Origin: Leptospira semungkisensis
GTDB taxonomy: Bacteria > Spirochaetota > Leptospiria > Leptospirales > Leptospiraceae
Length of the DNA stretch: 64,000 nt
Direction: 5' to 3'
Assembly (NCBI RefSeq): GCF_004770055.1
Contig: NZ_RQEP01000018.1
Location: forward strand, 496,001 to 560,000
In this document: one piece after another, positions 24,562-35,284 of the stretch
Layout: every line of letters begins with the position of its first letter
Numbering within the stretch: position 1 is the stretch's first letter
Program-made: the position numbers and the translations under genes
Notes under the pieces: generated by a model
What the model was told of the DNA's origin: nothing
Databases searched by the model: none
What the model saw: the letters and a program-made list of their open reading frames with translations, nothing else

Positions 24562-25842
24562 TTAGCTCTTCTTCTTATATCTCTCCAAAACCAATCTCAA
24601 GAAATCAGATTGAGGGAATTTATAGACCAAGGACTCCATAAGTTGGACCCCGTCCTCTACCTTACCGGTTTCCAAAAGTGCGATCGCTTTTAAATACACC
24701 ATTTCAGGAGTATATTGGAATCTTCCCGTTAAAGGAAGTCTCTCTTGAAAAGAGTCAAATTTCTTGTCCTTAAATTCTTGGACAGCAATCGCTCTCTGCA
24801 CTAGATAGGAGCCGGAGGACTTAGCTCGAATGGAGATCATTTCCGCATCCAACTCGATTGCTAAAGTGGAATTCCACAATACTAAAAGCTCAAACGGCCT
24901 AAGTGTATAAGACATTCCTTGCGACTTCAAAACATTAAATCTATCGAATAGAGATTCGTCGGTTCCTTCTTGTATGGAATCTCTGAGAGTCTCTGAAAGT
25001 TCTTCTCTTCCATTCTTCTTCTTTTCTTCCAAAACCCAAGAAGAAAGTGTATCTCTCGAAACGCATTTCTTGAGTAAAAAGAATCTTTCAGATATGGAAT
25101 GTATCGGATCGAAATGTTCTAAGAAGGATCGAATCTCAGAAGTCTCGAACTCTCGTATTCTTCTGGAGATCATCGCGTCCAAGACTCGGAAATTTCGGAT
25201 CCCTTCCTTCTTCTCTTTGAAGTAATAGAATGCTAATCCTAATAGATCCGGTTCTTGGGAAGAGATCACTAAGTCATACAACTCATTCTGTTCTTCTTGG
25301 CTGAGACCGTTCTTCTTGTGCTGATAGGATAGTCTTTCTTTAGGACTTAGATCTTCTAAGGAAAATGTTTCTTCTGGAAATAGATCCAGGAAATAGAGAA
25401 GTCTTCTGCCAAGCTTTGCTTCTTTCAGATCGGATCCGAAGGATTCCAAAAGTTCTTTATAATCTTGGACCCGATCTTCGCATAATAAAAACGCAGAGCA
25501 TAAGAAGAATAGCTCAGGATCCCAAACCAAGTCCCCTCTTAGTTCATCCAGAAGTTCCTGAAAGAATAAACGAAGAAGCTTCTCTTCTCTCTCCGTAATT
25601 CCATCTTCTCTAATCCAATCGATCCGAGGAGAATGAAATCTAAGCTTCCCGAATAGATCGGAGCGAAAGCAATCGTTCGGCTTAAGATGAGTGAGAATGC
25701 TCCCGCTATAGTGATCCAGGATCTTGGTCTTGATCCGAAGGACGTCCGACGAACCGGACTTGGAAGGAGCCTTTTTTTTCTCCCAATCCGGATGTCGCAA
25801 AGTAATTTCTGGCCATTCCGTTTCTGATACCGATATTTGCAT
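24562..25842 (-). CDS. Hypothetical helical-repeat protein
   Basis: The 426-residue protein is acidic, rich in Leu, Glu and Lys, and appears to be an alpha-solenoid; the C-terminal part (MVYLKAIALLETGKVEDGVQLMESLVYKFPQSDFLRLVLERYKKK, residues about 380-424) reads as a TPR pair. No signal peptide. No family can be named. It diverges from the lytic transglycosylase gene with only 54 bp between starts, so the two share a promoter region, and it precedes the coiled-coil gene by 67 bp on the minus strand. Confidence 0.65.
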   Translation of the reverse strand: MQISVSETEWPEITLRHPDWEKKKAPSKSGSSDVLRIKTKILDHYSGSILTHLKPNDCFRSDLFGKLRFHSPRIDWIREDGITEREEKLLRLFFQELLDELRGDLVWDPELFFLCSAFLLCEDRVQDYKELLESFGSDLKEAKLGRRLLYFLDLFPEETFSLEDLSPKERLSYQHKKNGLSQEEQNELYDLVISSQEPDLLGLAFYYFKEKKEGIRNFRVLDAMISRRIREFETSEIRSFLEHFDPIHSISERFFLLKKCVSRDTLSSWVLEEKKKNGREELSETLRDSIQEGTDESLFDRFNVLKSQGMSYTLRPFELLVLWNSTLAIELDAEMISIRAKSSGSYLVQRAIAVQEFKDKKFDSFQERLPLTGRFQYTPEMVYLKAIALLETGKVEDGVQLMESLVYKFPQSDFLRLVLERYKKKS

Positions 25843-25896
25843 AAAGACCCTTTTTGGAGCTACAGCCCTTAGGCGGATTGAGAGAAGAAGAACCGC

Positions 25897-28152
25897 ATGA
25901 AAAAAACGATCCTGGGGTTACTCCCTTTTCTAGTTGTCGGCAGTCTTTATGGGGACACCGATCTAAAATACCTCATCAAGTCTTATAGTTTGGAAAAAAT
26001 CAGGAGAATTTTCAGGGAAAAATCTCCTTCTACAGAATCGGAAGTGTATGCACTGATCCGCTTTCACGAAACTCATCCGGACGGAGATCAAAACTCCCGT
26101 CTTCGCTATCTAGTCTCTCTTCTCAAAGGAAAGATGGTTGCAGGAGTGAGTAAGGATGATCTGCACGAGCTGATCCGAAATCCACTTCCTCCGTTCAACT
26201 CTGTTACCAAAGTTACGTTTTGGAAATTATATGAGGAAATGGTAAAACGCAAAAGCCTGGGGGCTCATGATCTGATCTTATACTTAAAAAAAATGCCTCC
26301 TGACTATGATCCCGTCTTTAAGAATGTGATCGTAGAAATCCTGAGACTCTATTATGAAACCGGCGAATTCAAAGAAGCAAAAGAATACGCGGAGAGTTTT
26401 CAGGAGAAGGATAAAAAAGAATACTTCGGAGCCATGGCTTATTATCGCTATGCGAAGGCCCTCTATAAATTCGGAGAAGTGCAAAAAGGAGAAGATATTC
26501 TCTATGCGCTCGCAGATGATGCGAACGTTCCTTCGTATGTGAAGAAGGATATTTTTACCGATCTCGAAACCTGGAAGGGAGAATCTTTCTATAAACATAT
26601 CTCCTTGGACAAGGCGGTATTGTTTCTTCCTTTCTTATCCAACGGAGACAAGAAATCCTTTCTTTCTTCTCATCAATTCCTGACTTCTCATACATTTGAA
26701 AGACCGGAGAGTTGGAAGGCGGCTGCAAGAGCTCTTGTGCAAACTTATCCGGAACGCCTGCCTTCTCTATTCTCCAAACATAGAAATTTCGCGGAATATT
26801 TTCCGGAATTCACTGCGGCGATGTCCGTGGAATTATCCAACCAAAGCTTAGGTCGCTTGGGCTTAGATCTATTAGAAAAATCGAATTTACCTTCTTCCGA
26901 AGCCGTAGAATACGCGTACGCGAGAGCTTATAAAAAGCTAGGAGAAAGAGACAAATACTTCAATCGACTTCTCTCTTCTTTAGAAAAGAATCCGTACAAT
27001 CTGATCCGCCAGGACGAGCTGATCGATCTTCTCATCGGAGATCAGTCTCATTTCTTAGAAGAGAACTATTGGAAAGAAGCTCTTAGAAGAATTCCCAACC
27101 TTCCCGTCAAAGGAAGATTGGTCTATTGGTATCTTCGAAATCTAAAATCCAAAGGAAGACAGGAAGAACTTGTCTCTTGGCTAAAATCATATTATCGCTA
27201 TATTCCAGGCTCTTATTATACGAGAGTGATCCGAGAGGAATTCCAAACCGAGATCTCTACAATTGCACAGCCGGATAATCCTCTGCGAAACAAGGACAGC
27301 CTCTTTGAATATCTGTCCCTTACCTCCGGAGATCCTAAGTATTCGAGCAAGATCATAGGTAGAGACCTGGAATTTGCCTATTTTCAGGACTCTTTCTCCT
27401 TGGACATTCGGATCGACTCTGCTCACAGTAAAATCCGAGGAAATCGTCTATTACAAAATGCTAAAGAATATCTGGAGATCGGAGAAATGGCCTATGCTTC
27501 TTCTCTCGTCGAAAAATTCGCACAGCAAAGCGGAACTTCCGAAGAGGAAAAGGACGAAATTCTCGCAGCATTGGGAGAAGTTACAGGTCACCAGTATCTT
27601 ACTGTATTTCATACCAGAAATCTAATGAAGAGAAGAAGGATCCCGGATGATGTAATCCTTCTTCCCTCCAAACTCGCGTCCAGGATTTATCCGAGACCTC
27701 ATAGGGATCTAGTATCTCATTCTTCTCAATCCTTTGGGATAGATGAGGACATTATCTATGCGGTGATGAGGCAAGAGTCTTTCTTTAAGGAGAATGCGGT
27801 CTCTTCTTCTAATGCGAGAGGGCTTATGCAGATCATGGGAGCAACAGGAAAAGGTCTCGCTCATGGATTGGGACTCGAGTCCTATTCCCTATTCGATCCG
27901 GAAATTTCTATACAAATGGGTGCTAAATTCTTAAAATACCTTCTCTCTTCCAATGAAAACGATCTGAAATGGGCATCCATCGCCTATAACGGAGGTCCGG
28001 GCAATCTTAGAAAATGGAAGAGGAACCATTACCATGGAGATTTTAATCATTTCCTGGAGGAACTTCCTTCTAAAGAGTCCCGTGATTATTGCAGGATCGT
28101 AACGTCGAACTATTATAATTACCAAAGTTTGAGGCAGTACAAAAACCGCTAG
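25897..28152 (+). CDS. Exported lytic transglycosylase with helical repeats and SLT domain
   Basis: The 751-residue protein has a signal peptide (about residues 1-19) and a long helical-repeat region (about 30-590) similar in layout to Slt70. The C-terminal SLT domain starts near residue 610. The catalytic Glu is E627 in VMRQESFFKENAVSSSNARGLMQIMG, and AYNGGPGNLRKWK is the other family motif. It should cleave peptidoglycan between MurNAc and GlcNAc in the periplasm, forming 1,6-anhydro ends. It lies in a region with other envelope genes (bactofilin) but on the opposite strand. Confidence 0.9.
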   Translation: MKKTILGLLPFLVVGSLYGDTDLKYLIKSYSLEKIRRIFREKSPSTESEVYALIRFHETHPDGDQNSRLRYLVSLLKGKMVAGVSKDDLHELIRNPLPPFNSVTKVTFWKLYEEMVKRKSLGAHDLILYLKKMPPDYDPVFKNVIVEILRLYYETGEFKEAKEYAESFQEKDKKEYFGAMAYYRYAKALYKFGEVQKGEDILYALADDANVPSYVKKDIFTDLETWKGESFYKHISLDKAVLFLPFLSNGDKKSFLSSHQFLTSHTFERPESWKAAARALVQTYPERLPSLFSKHRNFAEYFPEFTAAMSVELSNQSLGRLGLDLLEKSNLPSSEAVEYAYARAYKKLGERDKYFNRLLSSLEKNPYNLIRQDELIDLLIGDQSHFLEENYWKEALRRIPNLPVKGRLVYWYLRNLKSKGRQEELVSWLKSYYRYIPGSYYTRVIREEFQTEISTIAQPDNPLRNKDSLFEYLSLTSGDPKYSSKIIGRDLEFAYFQDSFSLDIRIDSAHSKIRGNRLLQNAKEYLEIGEMAYASSLVEKFAQQSGTSEEEKDEILAALGEVTGHQYLTVFHTRNLMKRRRIPDDVILLPSKLASRIYPRPHRDLVSHSSQSFGIDEDIIYAVMRQESFFKENAVSSSNARGLMQIMGATGKGLAHGLGLESYSLFDPEISIQMGAKFLKYLLSSNENDLKWASIAYNGGPGNLRKWKRNHYHGDFNHFLEELPSKESRDYCRIVTSNYYNYQSLRQYKNR

Positions 28153-28309
28153 GCGAAGCTCTCAGATCTTTTTTTTTAGATTGTCTAGATTTTCAGATCC
28201 ATAGGATAGTACTAAGGACTAAGACTTAAATTCCGGAACGGATTTATGTTCCTCGGTCTAAGCGTACTGTTCTCAAATTTTACCCATTCCAAATTATCAG
28301 GAGCAAGAA

Positions 28310-29596
<1,287 letters not shown>

Positions 29597-29604
29597 GACC
29601 GATA

Positions 29605-29639
29605 GCGGGCACTCGAAAGGGTGCCTGCGAATTTTATTT
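29605..29639 (+). terminator. Terminator of gltA
   Basis: A GC-rich stem with GAAA loop (GCGGGCACTC at 29605-29614 and GGGTGCCTGC at 29619-29628, with two non-canonical or wobble pairs) is followed by GAATTTTATTT. It starts 9 bp after the gltA stop. Confidence 0.75.
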
Positions 29640-29759
29640 AACCAATCGAAACAATTACATATTTTTCATGGCGGAATACGTGAATTTCTTTTTAGCTTTA
29701 CGGAATTTACTTATACCTCTCATAATGAATAAAAATCCATTCACGTTCAATTTATAGAA

Positions 29760-30341
29760 ATGAGATTAATTTTACTAATACTAACTACTTGCCTAACGTT
29801 ACTCGAATGTACGCCCAATATTCGCCAGGTAATTCCTGAAAAGAATGAATCCATAGAAAACGCCCGGAAGCTTCCAAGCTATGGAATTGGTTTTTTCCGA
29901 ATTAAAACTGCTACTCTAGCGACCTATAATCCTGCATTCTCCCTAGATGTAAAAGAAGGAATATTACCGAATTTTACTAATACAAGATCAATTGTATTTG
30001 AAGCAAAAAAAGGAGAAAAGGGAATTACAAAATTTATAGATGATTGTGGTTTCCTATTTGCAAATACTGCCGAATATAGAATTGATAATTACTCAGAGCG
30101 CACCTGTTTTGGCACTGGTTGCAGCATTTACAACCCGGTATTTTTTACTAAACGAGCCTTCAAAATTACTAACAATGAAATTTCATACTTTGGCACTTTG
30201 AGTCTAGGAAAAAATGGAAACTTGGTAACGAAAAATGAAAAAGACGACAAAGCATTTTGCATCGAAAAACTAAAACAAATCTTACCCGAAACAGACCTAA
30301 CCAAAATTAAAGATCGAATCATGGTAAAGTATCATGAATAA
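29760..30341 (+). CDS. Hypothetical lipoprotein (first of a pair)
   Basis: This 193-residue protein begins with a short signal peptide ending in LLEC, with C17 as the likely lipidated residue. The mature part contains a small Cys cluster (CFGTGC) but no nameable domain. It is more AT-rich than its neighbours. The last 8 bases overlap the next lipoprotein gene, so the two are co-expressed. The pair is of the Leptospira lipoprotein type; function and surface location are unknown. Confidence 0.7.
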   Translation: MRLILLILTTCLTLLECTPNIRQVIPEKNESIENARKLPSYGIGFFRIKTATLATYNPAFSLDVKEGILPNFTNTRSIVFEAKKGEKGITKFIDDCGFLFANTAEYRIDNYSERTCFGTGCSIYNPVFFTKRAFKITNNEISYFGTLSLGKNGNLVTKNEKDDKAFCIEKLKQILPETDLTKIKDRIMVKYHE

Positions 30342-30993
30342 AAATAATCTCCTTTTTACTCTAATCCCTTTTCTTTTTAATCTTTCATGCCTTGTTTCTT
30401 TTTCTCGAGATGCATCGATACCGAAGTGGGAAGAACCGACGCAACTCATGCAACCGGTTACATTCATACTTCGTAGCAATTCTAAGCCATCAGAAAAGAC
30501 TGAGGAGAAAGAAAAAACCACTCGCTCTCGTCTTCCAGAAAATGACCCTCTTCGACAAATGTTAGAAGTTAAAATGAAGAATCTTTTTCCAGATCAAATT
30601 GCAGCCTGCAAATGTTTGGTTGATTTCAACGTGTATCTAAATGAAGAACCTCCAAAAGAAGAGCGATTTGAATACATTGTAGAAATTTCAACAGACACAA
30701 GCTATAAATCCGGAACCCTTCGCTCAATCTTACTTTATCTCGATATATTTACGCTTACATTGATTCCGTACCAGAGTGTCAAGGAAACTAGCTATCAGGC
30801 AACTATCTTCGATAGAAATCACAAAGAGCTAGGAAAGATCACTGGATCAGCTGAAGTAAGTTCATATATACAGCTATTTCTGTTTCCGCTTATGTTCACT
30901 AAATATTCGAGACCTAATAGAGTACCTATGCTTACTTGGTTCACCCAGGACCTCTTTCGCTCCGGCTTAATACCAAAGGTCGAAAACGATTAA
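30334..30993 (+). CDS. Hypothetical lipoprotein (second of a pair)
   Basis: The 219-residue protein has a signal peptide ending LSC with C19 as lipidation site. The mature part includes CKC near residue 91, a beta-rich C-terminal half and a hydrophobic stretch SILLYLDIFTLTLIP (about residues 130-145). No domain can be named. It overlaps the preceding lipoprotein gene by 8 bp. The role is unknown; partnership with the first protein is inferred from the overlap. Confidence 0.7.
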   Translation: MNKNNLLFTLIPFLFNLSCLVSFSRDASIPKWEEPTQLMQPVTFILRSNSKPSEKTEEKEKTTRSRLPENDPLRQMLEVKMKNLFPDQIAACKCLVDFNVYLNEEPPKEERFEYIVEISTDTSYKSGTLRSILLYLDIFTLTLIPYQSVKETSYQATIFDRNHKELGKITGSAEVSSYIQLFLFPLMFTKYSRPNRVPMLTWFTQDLFRSGLIPKVEND

Positions 30994-31052
30994 AGCCTAA
31001 TGTAATGCTTTGCGTTATTTTAGACCCCTCCATCTGATAGAAAAGTTTCTTT

Positions 31053-32327
31053 TTGCAACGGGCACCTTTTCGTCGTTATCAACTCAATAAGACTTCAGAA
31101 TCCGTTTTAAGATCCGGACATCCATGGATCTTAAACGGAAATTTGTCTTCTGCGATCTCCGCATTTAAAGAAGGAGATTGGATGAGACTCGTCTCCGGAC
31201 AAAATGAGATCTTAGGAACAGGGATCTATTCTTCCAATGGACCGATCGGAATTCGGATCATACAAACGGAAGGAGATTTTTCTCTCGATCGCCTGAAGGA
31301 AACAATTCGAAACACATTCAAACTTCGTAAAGCGTTAAGAAAGAAAACAAATGCTTACAGATTGATCCATGGAGAGAACGATAAACTCCCTGGAGTCACC
31401 GTGGACCGTTATGGAAATACTTGGGTGGTTCAAACCTATTCCAGGTCTCTCAGAAAATTTTCCCGTTTAGTCGTTCGCATTCTTTATTTCCAAGCAAAAG
31501 AAGAAGGAGAGCCCTTACCGAAACATATTCTCTGGATCTCTCCCCAAAGGATAGGCTCAGAAGAAGCAAGTCCCATCCGTTTCTTGCGGGGAAAAAGAGA
31601 GACCCCTTACGACGAAGAGATCTTTTTGCAATCCGTAAAATGGAAAACAACCCTTCCCGGACAGAAGGGAGGATTCTTTTTGGATGTTCGAAATCTTCGC
31701 TCTTATCTATTAGAAAAAAGAGAATTAGTAAAAGATAAAGAATGCCTGCACTTGTTCAGTCATACTGGCCTTACCTCTTTCTGTTTGGAAGAAGCGGGAG
31801 CTAAATCTGTTTTTTCCGTGGATGGAGCAAAAGAAGCTCTAGAAGAATTCGCTTCTAGGATCTCTTCTTCTGAGATAGGTCTTTCTTTCGAGGAAAAGAA
31901 TCGGATCCAAACCTATGGGAAGCATAGCCTGATTAGAGCCGATCTCTTTCGTGACTGGTCCTTCTTGGAAGAAAGAAAATTCTCCCTGATCGTTTTGGAT
32001 CCTCCTAATCTTACACCCAACCAAAGCTCGATTCCAGCAGGAAAAAAGGCGTATAGGAGTCTAATCAGTAAGGCACTTTCACATTTGGAACCGGGAGGTG
32101 ATCTCATTCTACTTTCTTGTTCGGGAAGAATCCGTGAATCTGAATTTGAAAAGATTGGCCGAGAAACCCTGGAGTATCGAGGATGGAAGTATAGAGAACT
32201 GGAGAAATTAAGTCCTGAGCCGGATCATCCTACTAGAAAGGAATTTCCAGAAGGAAAATATTTCAAGGTTCATATATACAAAGGAGTGAATCCTGTAGGA
32301 GCTCCTACAAAAACTGAAAATGGCTAA
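31053..32327 (+). CDS. RlmI-like PUA/SAM-dependent rRNA methyltransferase
   Basis: The 424-residue protein has an N-terminal PUA-like RNA-binding domain (SVLRSGHPWILNGNL) and a C-terminal class I methyltransferase fold. Diagnostic motifs are GGFFLDVRNLRSYL, HLFSHTGLTSFCLEEAGA (SAM-binding) and VLDPPNLT (catalytic DPP motif). RlmI-type enzymes make m5C in 23S rRNA. The substrate here is not proven. The start is TTG at 31053, since no ATG precedes the conserved segment. It overlaps the next methyltransferase by 8 bp, and a third RNA methyltransferase follows, giving a three-gene RNA modification operon. Confidence 0.83.
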   Translation: MQRAPFRRYQLNKTSESVLRSGHPWILNGNLSSAISAFKEGDWMRLVSGQNEILGTGIYSSNGPIGIRIIQTEGDFSLDRLKETIRNTFKLRKALRKKTNAYRLIHGENDKLPGVTVDRYGNTWVVQTYSRSLRKFSRLVVRILYFQAKEEGEPLPKHILWISPQRIGSEEASPIRFLRGKRETPYDEEIFLQSVKWKTTLPGQKGGFFLDVRNLRSYLLEKRELVKDKECLHLFSHTGLTSFCLEEAGAKSVFSVDGAKEALEEFASRISSSEIGLSFEEKNRIQTYGKHSLIRADLFRDWSFLEERKFSLIVLDPPNLTPNQSSIPAGKKAYRSLISKALSHLEPGGDLILLSCSGRIRESEFEKIGRETLEYRGWKYRELEKLSPEPDHPTRKEFPEGKYFKVHIYKGVNPVGAPTKTENG

Positions 32328-33189
32328 AAACACATACGAGCTGATTGATTCCGGGAATTTCAAGAAATTGGAGCAGGTGGGACCATATAAGGTCATTCGT
32401 CCATCTCCTGTCGCTGCCTGGCCTCCTACCCAAGCTTCCCTCTGGAAGGATGCGGATGGAGAATATTATAGAAGTGATAAAGGCGGTGGTAACTGGAAAT
32501 GGAGGGATAATTCATCTCGTCCGGATCCAGAAGACGAGTTTCTGATCCAAATCTCTCCTTTAACCGTCAAGATCCGATTCACTCCCTTCGGTCATTTAGG
32601 GATCTTTCCCGAACAATTGGAAAACTGGGACAGAATACGAAATGTTTCCTCACAGTTAGCGGGACAGGGAGAAGTATTAAACTTATTCGCTTATTCCGGA
32701 CTTTCCACATTATCCGTGTTAGCCGGCGGAATGGATGCCTGTCATTTGGATTCTTCCAAAGGAATGGTCGAATGGGCCAGAGAGAACGCACAAGTCTCCG
32801 GTCTTGCGGACAAGAAAGTTCGCTGGATCGTAGAGGATGTATTAAAATTTCTGAATAGAGAAATCCGCCGAAATAAGAAATACAGCGGTTTCATCTTAGA
32901 TCCTCCTACTTTCGGAAGAGGTGCCAGCGGAGAAGTCTTTAAGATAGAGAAAGACTTACCAGAAATGATGGATCTTCTCATGAAGCTTTGCGATTCCAAA
33001 CCTGAATTCGTATTTTTGACCTGTCATTCGACCGGTTTTAGTCCGATCGCTCTCAGAAGAATATTAGAAGGAAGGATCAAAACTCCGGGCAAGTATCTCA
33101 CAGAAGAACTCACAATCGCCGAGTCTACCGGAAGGACCCATCCCGCAGGATCGAATTGTGTCTTTTATTCTAACAGGTTGAAACTTTGA
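32320..33189 (+). CDS. Class I SAM-dependent methyltransferase (RlmI/RlmK-like)
   Basis: This 289-residue protein lacks a PUA domain and begins with a segment found in a bacterial subfamily (YELIDSGNFKKLEQVGPYKV followed by RPSPVAAWPP). The Rossmann core includes VLNLFAYSGLSTLSVLAGG (SAM binding), HLDSSKGMVEWARENA and the DPP motif ILDPPTFGRG. It is likely to methylate RNA, but the position is unknown. It overlaps its neighbours on both sides (8 bp and 4 bp), consistent with translation coupling in the operon. Confidence 0.83.
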   Translation: MAKNTYELIDSGNFKKLEQVGPYKVIRPSPVAAWPPTQASLWKDADGEYYRSDKGGGNWKWRDNSSRPDPEDEFLIQISPLTVKIRFTPFGHLGIFPEQLENWDRIRNVSSQLAGQGEVLNLFAYSGLSTLSVLAGGMDACHLDSSKGMVEWARENAQVSGLADKKVRWIVEDVLKFLNREIRRNKKYSGFILDPPTFGRGASGEVFKIEKDLPEMMDLLMKLCDSKPEFVFLTCHSTGFSPIALRRILEGRIKTPGKYLTEELTIAESTGRTHPAGSNCVFYSNRLKL

Positions 33190-33983
33190 AGAAGCCTTTA
33201 GAGATCACAAGCTTCTCAAATGAGAAACTAAAATACATCTCCGGCTTAAAAGAAAAAAAGAACCGAGAGAAATCGAACACTTTCTTTATAGAAGGCTTTC
33301 GCGAGATCCAAAGAGCCAAGGCTTCCGAAAAGCTTGAATTCGAATACATTCTCACCTGCCCTGCCTGCTATTTAGGGGAGAACGAAGAAGAACTCATCTC
33401 TTCTATTGACGCAAAGACAATCTTAGTTCCTAAACAGATCTTCGAGAAGATCTCGTATAGAGACAGGCCTGACGGCTTAATTGCGACTGCGAGTATGCCT
33501 GATTTTTCCTTTACTCAAAATCAAGATCTAAGCGGAGAGCCTATCCTTGTCATCGAAGGAGTAGAAAAACCAGGAAATCTAGGCACTATCCTTCGCACGG
33601 CAGAAGGAGCCGGATTCCAAACCGTTTTCGTGGCGGATCCTAGATTAGATTTATTTAATCCGAATGTGATCCGCTCTTCTACTGGAACTCTATTCACATT
33701 AGATGTGCGACAAGGAGAAATTTCGGAACTCTACCCTCTTCTCAAAGAGGCAGGCTATAGAACCATTGCAGTCACTCCTGAGGCAAAGTCTTTGTACTGG
33801 GACGGAAACCTGAAAGGAAAAGTCGCACTCGTATTCGGAAGCGAGCAGTATGGTTTAAGCCAATATGCGAGAACACAAAGCGACGAATATATTTCCCTTC
33901 CCATGAAAGGAGTTGCGGATAGCTTAAATCTCGCCATGTCCGCAGGGATATTAATGTACGAAGTGCTCAGACAGAATCGTTAA
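33186..33983 (+). CDS. TrmH/SpoU-family RNA 2'-O-methyltransferase
   Basis: The 265-residue protein has the SpoU substrate-binding N-domain and the trefoil-knot methyltransferase domain. Motifs are GVEKPGNLGTILRTAEGAG (motif 1), LVFGSEQYGLS (motif 2) and ISLPMKGVADSLNLAMSAGILMYE (motif 3), which carry the catalytic Arg and SAM-binding knot. It methylates ribose in tRNA or rRNA; the target cannot be told. The TTG start overlaps the preceding TGA stop (TTGA). It ends the three-gene RNA-modification unit. Confidence 0.88.
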   Translation: MKKPLEITSFSNEKLKYISGLKEKKNREKSNTFFIEGFREIQRAKASEKLEFEYILTCPACYLGENEEELISSIDAKTILVPKQIFEKISYRDRPDGLIATASMPDFSFTQNQDLSGEPILVIEGVEKPGNLGTILRTAEGAGFQTVFVADPRLDLFNPNVIRSSTGTLFTLDVRQGEISELYPLLKEAGYRTIAVTPEAKSLYWDGNLKGKVALVFGSEQYGLSQYARTQSDEYISLPMKGVADSLNLAMSAGILMYEVLRQNR

Positions 33984-34049
33984 TACAATACATTATGTTT
34001 TCTGCTATAGGCTTGACAATTTTTAGAATACCAAGCTAGCCTGATCAAT

Positions 34050-34634
34050 ATGAGATACGACGAAGATCATAAATCCAAAACACACAAGAAAATTGTAAAA
34101 ATGGCATCTCGTCAAATTCGAGGAAAAGGTCTCGCAGGACCAGCCATCCCTACTTTGATGAAAGCTTCCGGCTTAACACACGGCGGCTTCTATAAACATT
34201 TTGCTAGTCGTAACAATTTAATTGTAGAAGCTGTCGAAGAAAGTTTTCGCGAACTTACTGATACCTTTCTTAAAGCTGCTACCAAGTCTGATTCGCCAGA
34301 AGGTTGGAGGGGCATGGTGAAAGCCTATTTGTCTCTGGAACGTTGTGATAAAATAGATACGGGTTGTCCAATCGCCGCTCTTGCTCCAGAAATTGCTCGA
34401 GCTGAATCTAGTATTAAGAGTCGAAGCGTCTTAGCTATTATCAAATTTCGTCAGGATATTTTACCCTTCATGCCTGGGAACAATGCCTCAGAGAAAGAGG
34501 AGAACTTCTTTATCATTATGTCTTCAATGGCCGGTGCTGTCATTATAGCGCGAACTATACCTGATCCAAAAGTTAGGGAAGGGATTTTGAGTTCTGTCCA
34601 GAACTTTTTACTTGACAGGTTCAGTTCTTTTTAA
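34050..34634 (+). CDS. TetR/AcrR-family repressor of the 34.9-36.7 kb cluster
   Basis: A standard TetR DNA-binding domain occupies about residues 8-55 (GLAGPAIPTLMKASGLTHGGFYKHFASRNNLI), with an all-helical effector domain to residue 194. A TTGACA -35 lies at 34013-34018 with a poor -10, so the promoter is weak. Three palindromic sites with the half-site GATTATGA flank the downstream genes and are the likely operators. The effector may be an electrophile or aromatic compound given the regulated small alpha/beta-barrel enzymes, but this is inference. There is no convincing Shine-Dalgarno. Confidence 0.88.
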   Translation: MRYDEDHKSKTHKKIVKMASRQIRGKGLAGPAIPTLMKASGLTHGGFYKHFASRNNLIVEAVEESFRELTDTFLKAATKSDSPEGWRGMVKAYLSLERCDKIDTGCPIAALAPEIARAESSIKSRSVLAIIKFRQDILPFMPGNNASEKEENFFIIMSSMAGAVIIARTIPDPKVREGILSSVQNFLLDRFSSF

Positions 34635-34640
34635 CATTCT

Positions 34641-34662
34641 TTGGATGTTGATCATAATCTAA
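34641..34662. promoter_or_regulatory. Imperfect operator A of the TetR cluster
   Basis: TTGGATGTTGA-TCATAATCTAA matches the perfect operator at 34835-34856 at 19 of 22 positions. It lies 7 bp after the regulator's stop codon. Confidence 0.6.
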
Positions 34663-34833
34663 TAAATATCAATTCATGAAATTAAAGAAAGCTTGATTGA
34701 TATACGAGAACTTCGATGAAAACAGAAAGCCAATTGATCAAAAACAACTGCAACTTAAGAAGCGCAGTGTCTGCAGATTTCGCCAAATTCGAGCAAAATT
34801 TGCACTTGCTTGATTATCATTTTTTTATCATCA

Positions 34834-34857
34834 ATTGGATTATGATCATAATCCAAT
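34834..34857. promoter_or_regulatory. Perfect 24-bp palindromic operator B
   Basis: ATTGGATTATGA followed by its exact complement forms a 24-bp perfect palindrome, 17 bp before the YciI-like gene. Core GATTATGATCATAATC is shared with the site at 35208. Confidence 0.8.
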
Positions 34858-34874
34858 AAAAGAAGTCTAAGCCT

Positions 34875-35171
34875 ATGAAGTTTTTTCTAATTGAAATCGA
34901 ATATGTTGTCCCAATCGAAAAGATAGCTGAGCTCACCCCTGCTCACAGAGAATTCTTACAAATTCAGTACAATAAGGGTTTATTACTCTTATCTGGTCCG
35001 AAAGTTCCAAGAGTAGGAGGTATGATCCTAGCTAAATCTTCTTCTCAAGAAGAATTACAAACCTTGATGAAAGAGGATCCTTACCTGCAACAAAACTATG
35101 TGAAATATACTTATAAAGAATTCGCCCCAGTTAAATATCAACGTTTCCTAATGAACTGGCTCGAGATCTAA
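34875..35171 (+). CDS. YciI-like small protein
   Basis: The 98-residue protein is a dimeric alpha/beta-barrel (ferredoxin-like) domain of the YciI-related type. Typical elements are the N-terminal strand FFLIEIEYV, TPAHREFLQIQYNKGLLLLSGP and MILAKSSSQEELQTLMKEDPY, with the conserved His in PAHREFL. Related domains act in chlorinated aromatic degradation or as small accessory proteins. It has its own operator (34834) and is the first target gene in the TetR cluster. Confidence 0.8.
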   Translation: MKFFLIEIEYVVPIEKIAELTPAHREFLQIQYNKGLLLLSGPKVPRVGGMILAKSSSQEELQTLMKEDPYLQQNYVKYTYKEFAPVKYQRFLMNWLEI

Positions 35172-35207
35172 TATGAACAAAACTGCGATTCATTTATAAG
35201 CATTTCT

Positions 35208-35245
35208 ATACTTTATAGGATTATGATCATAATCCTATAAAGTAT
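35208..35245. promoter_or_regulatory. Perfect 38-bp palindromic operator C
   Basis: The sequence from 35208 to 35226 is exactly complementary to 35227-35245, with half-site ATACTTTATAGGATTATGA. The inner 16 bp match operator B. It lies 40 bp before the ATG at 35285, whose Shine-Dalgarno is AAAGGAG. As it spans the likely promoter it should repress the 35285-36699 genes. Confidence 0.8.
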
Positions 35246-35284
35246 CATGCGAATCAGTAAACTTACACCAAAAGGAGATAATTT

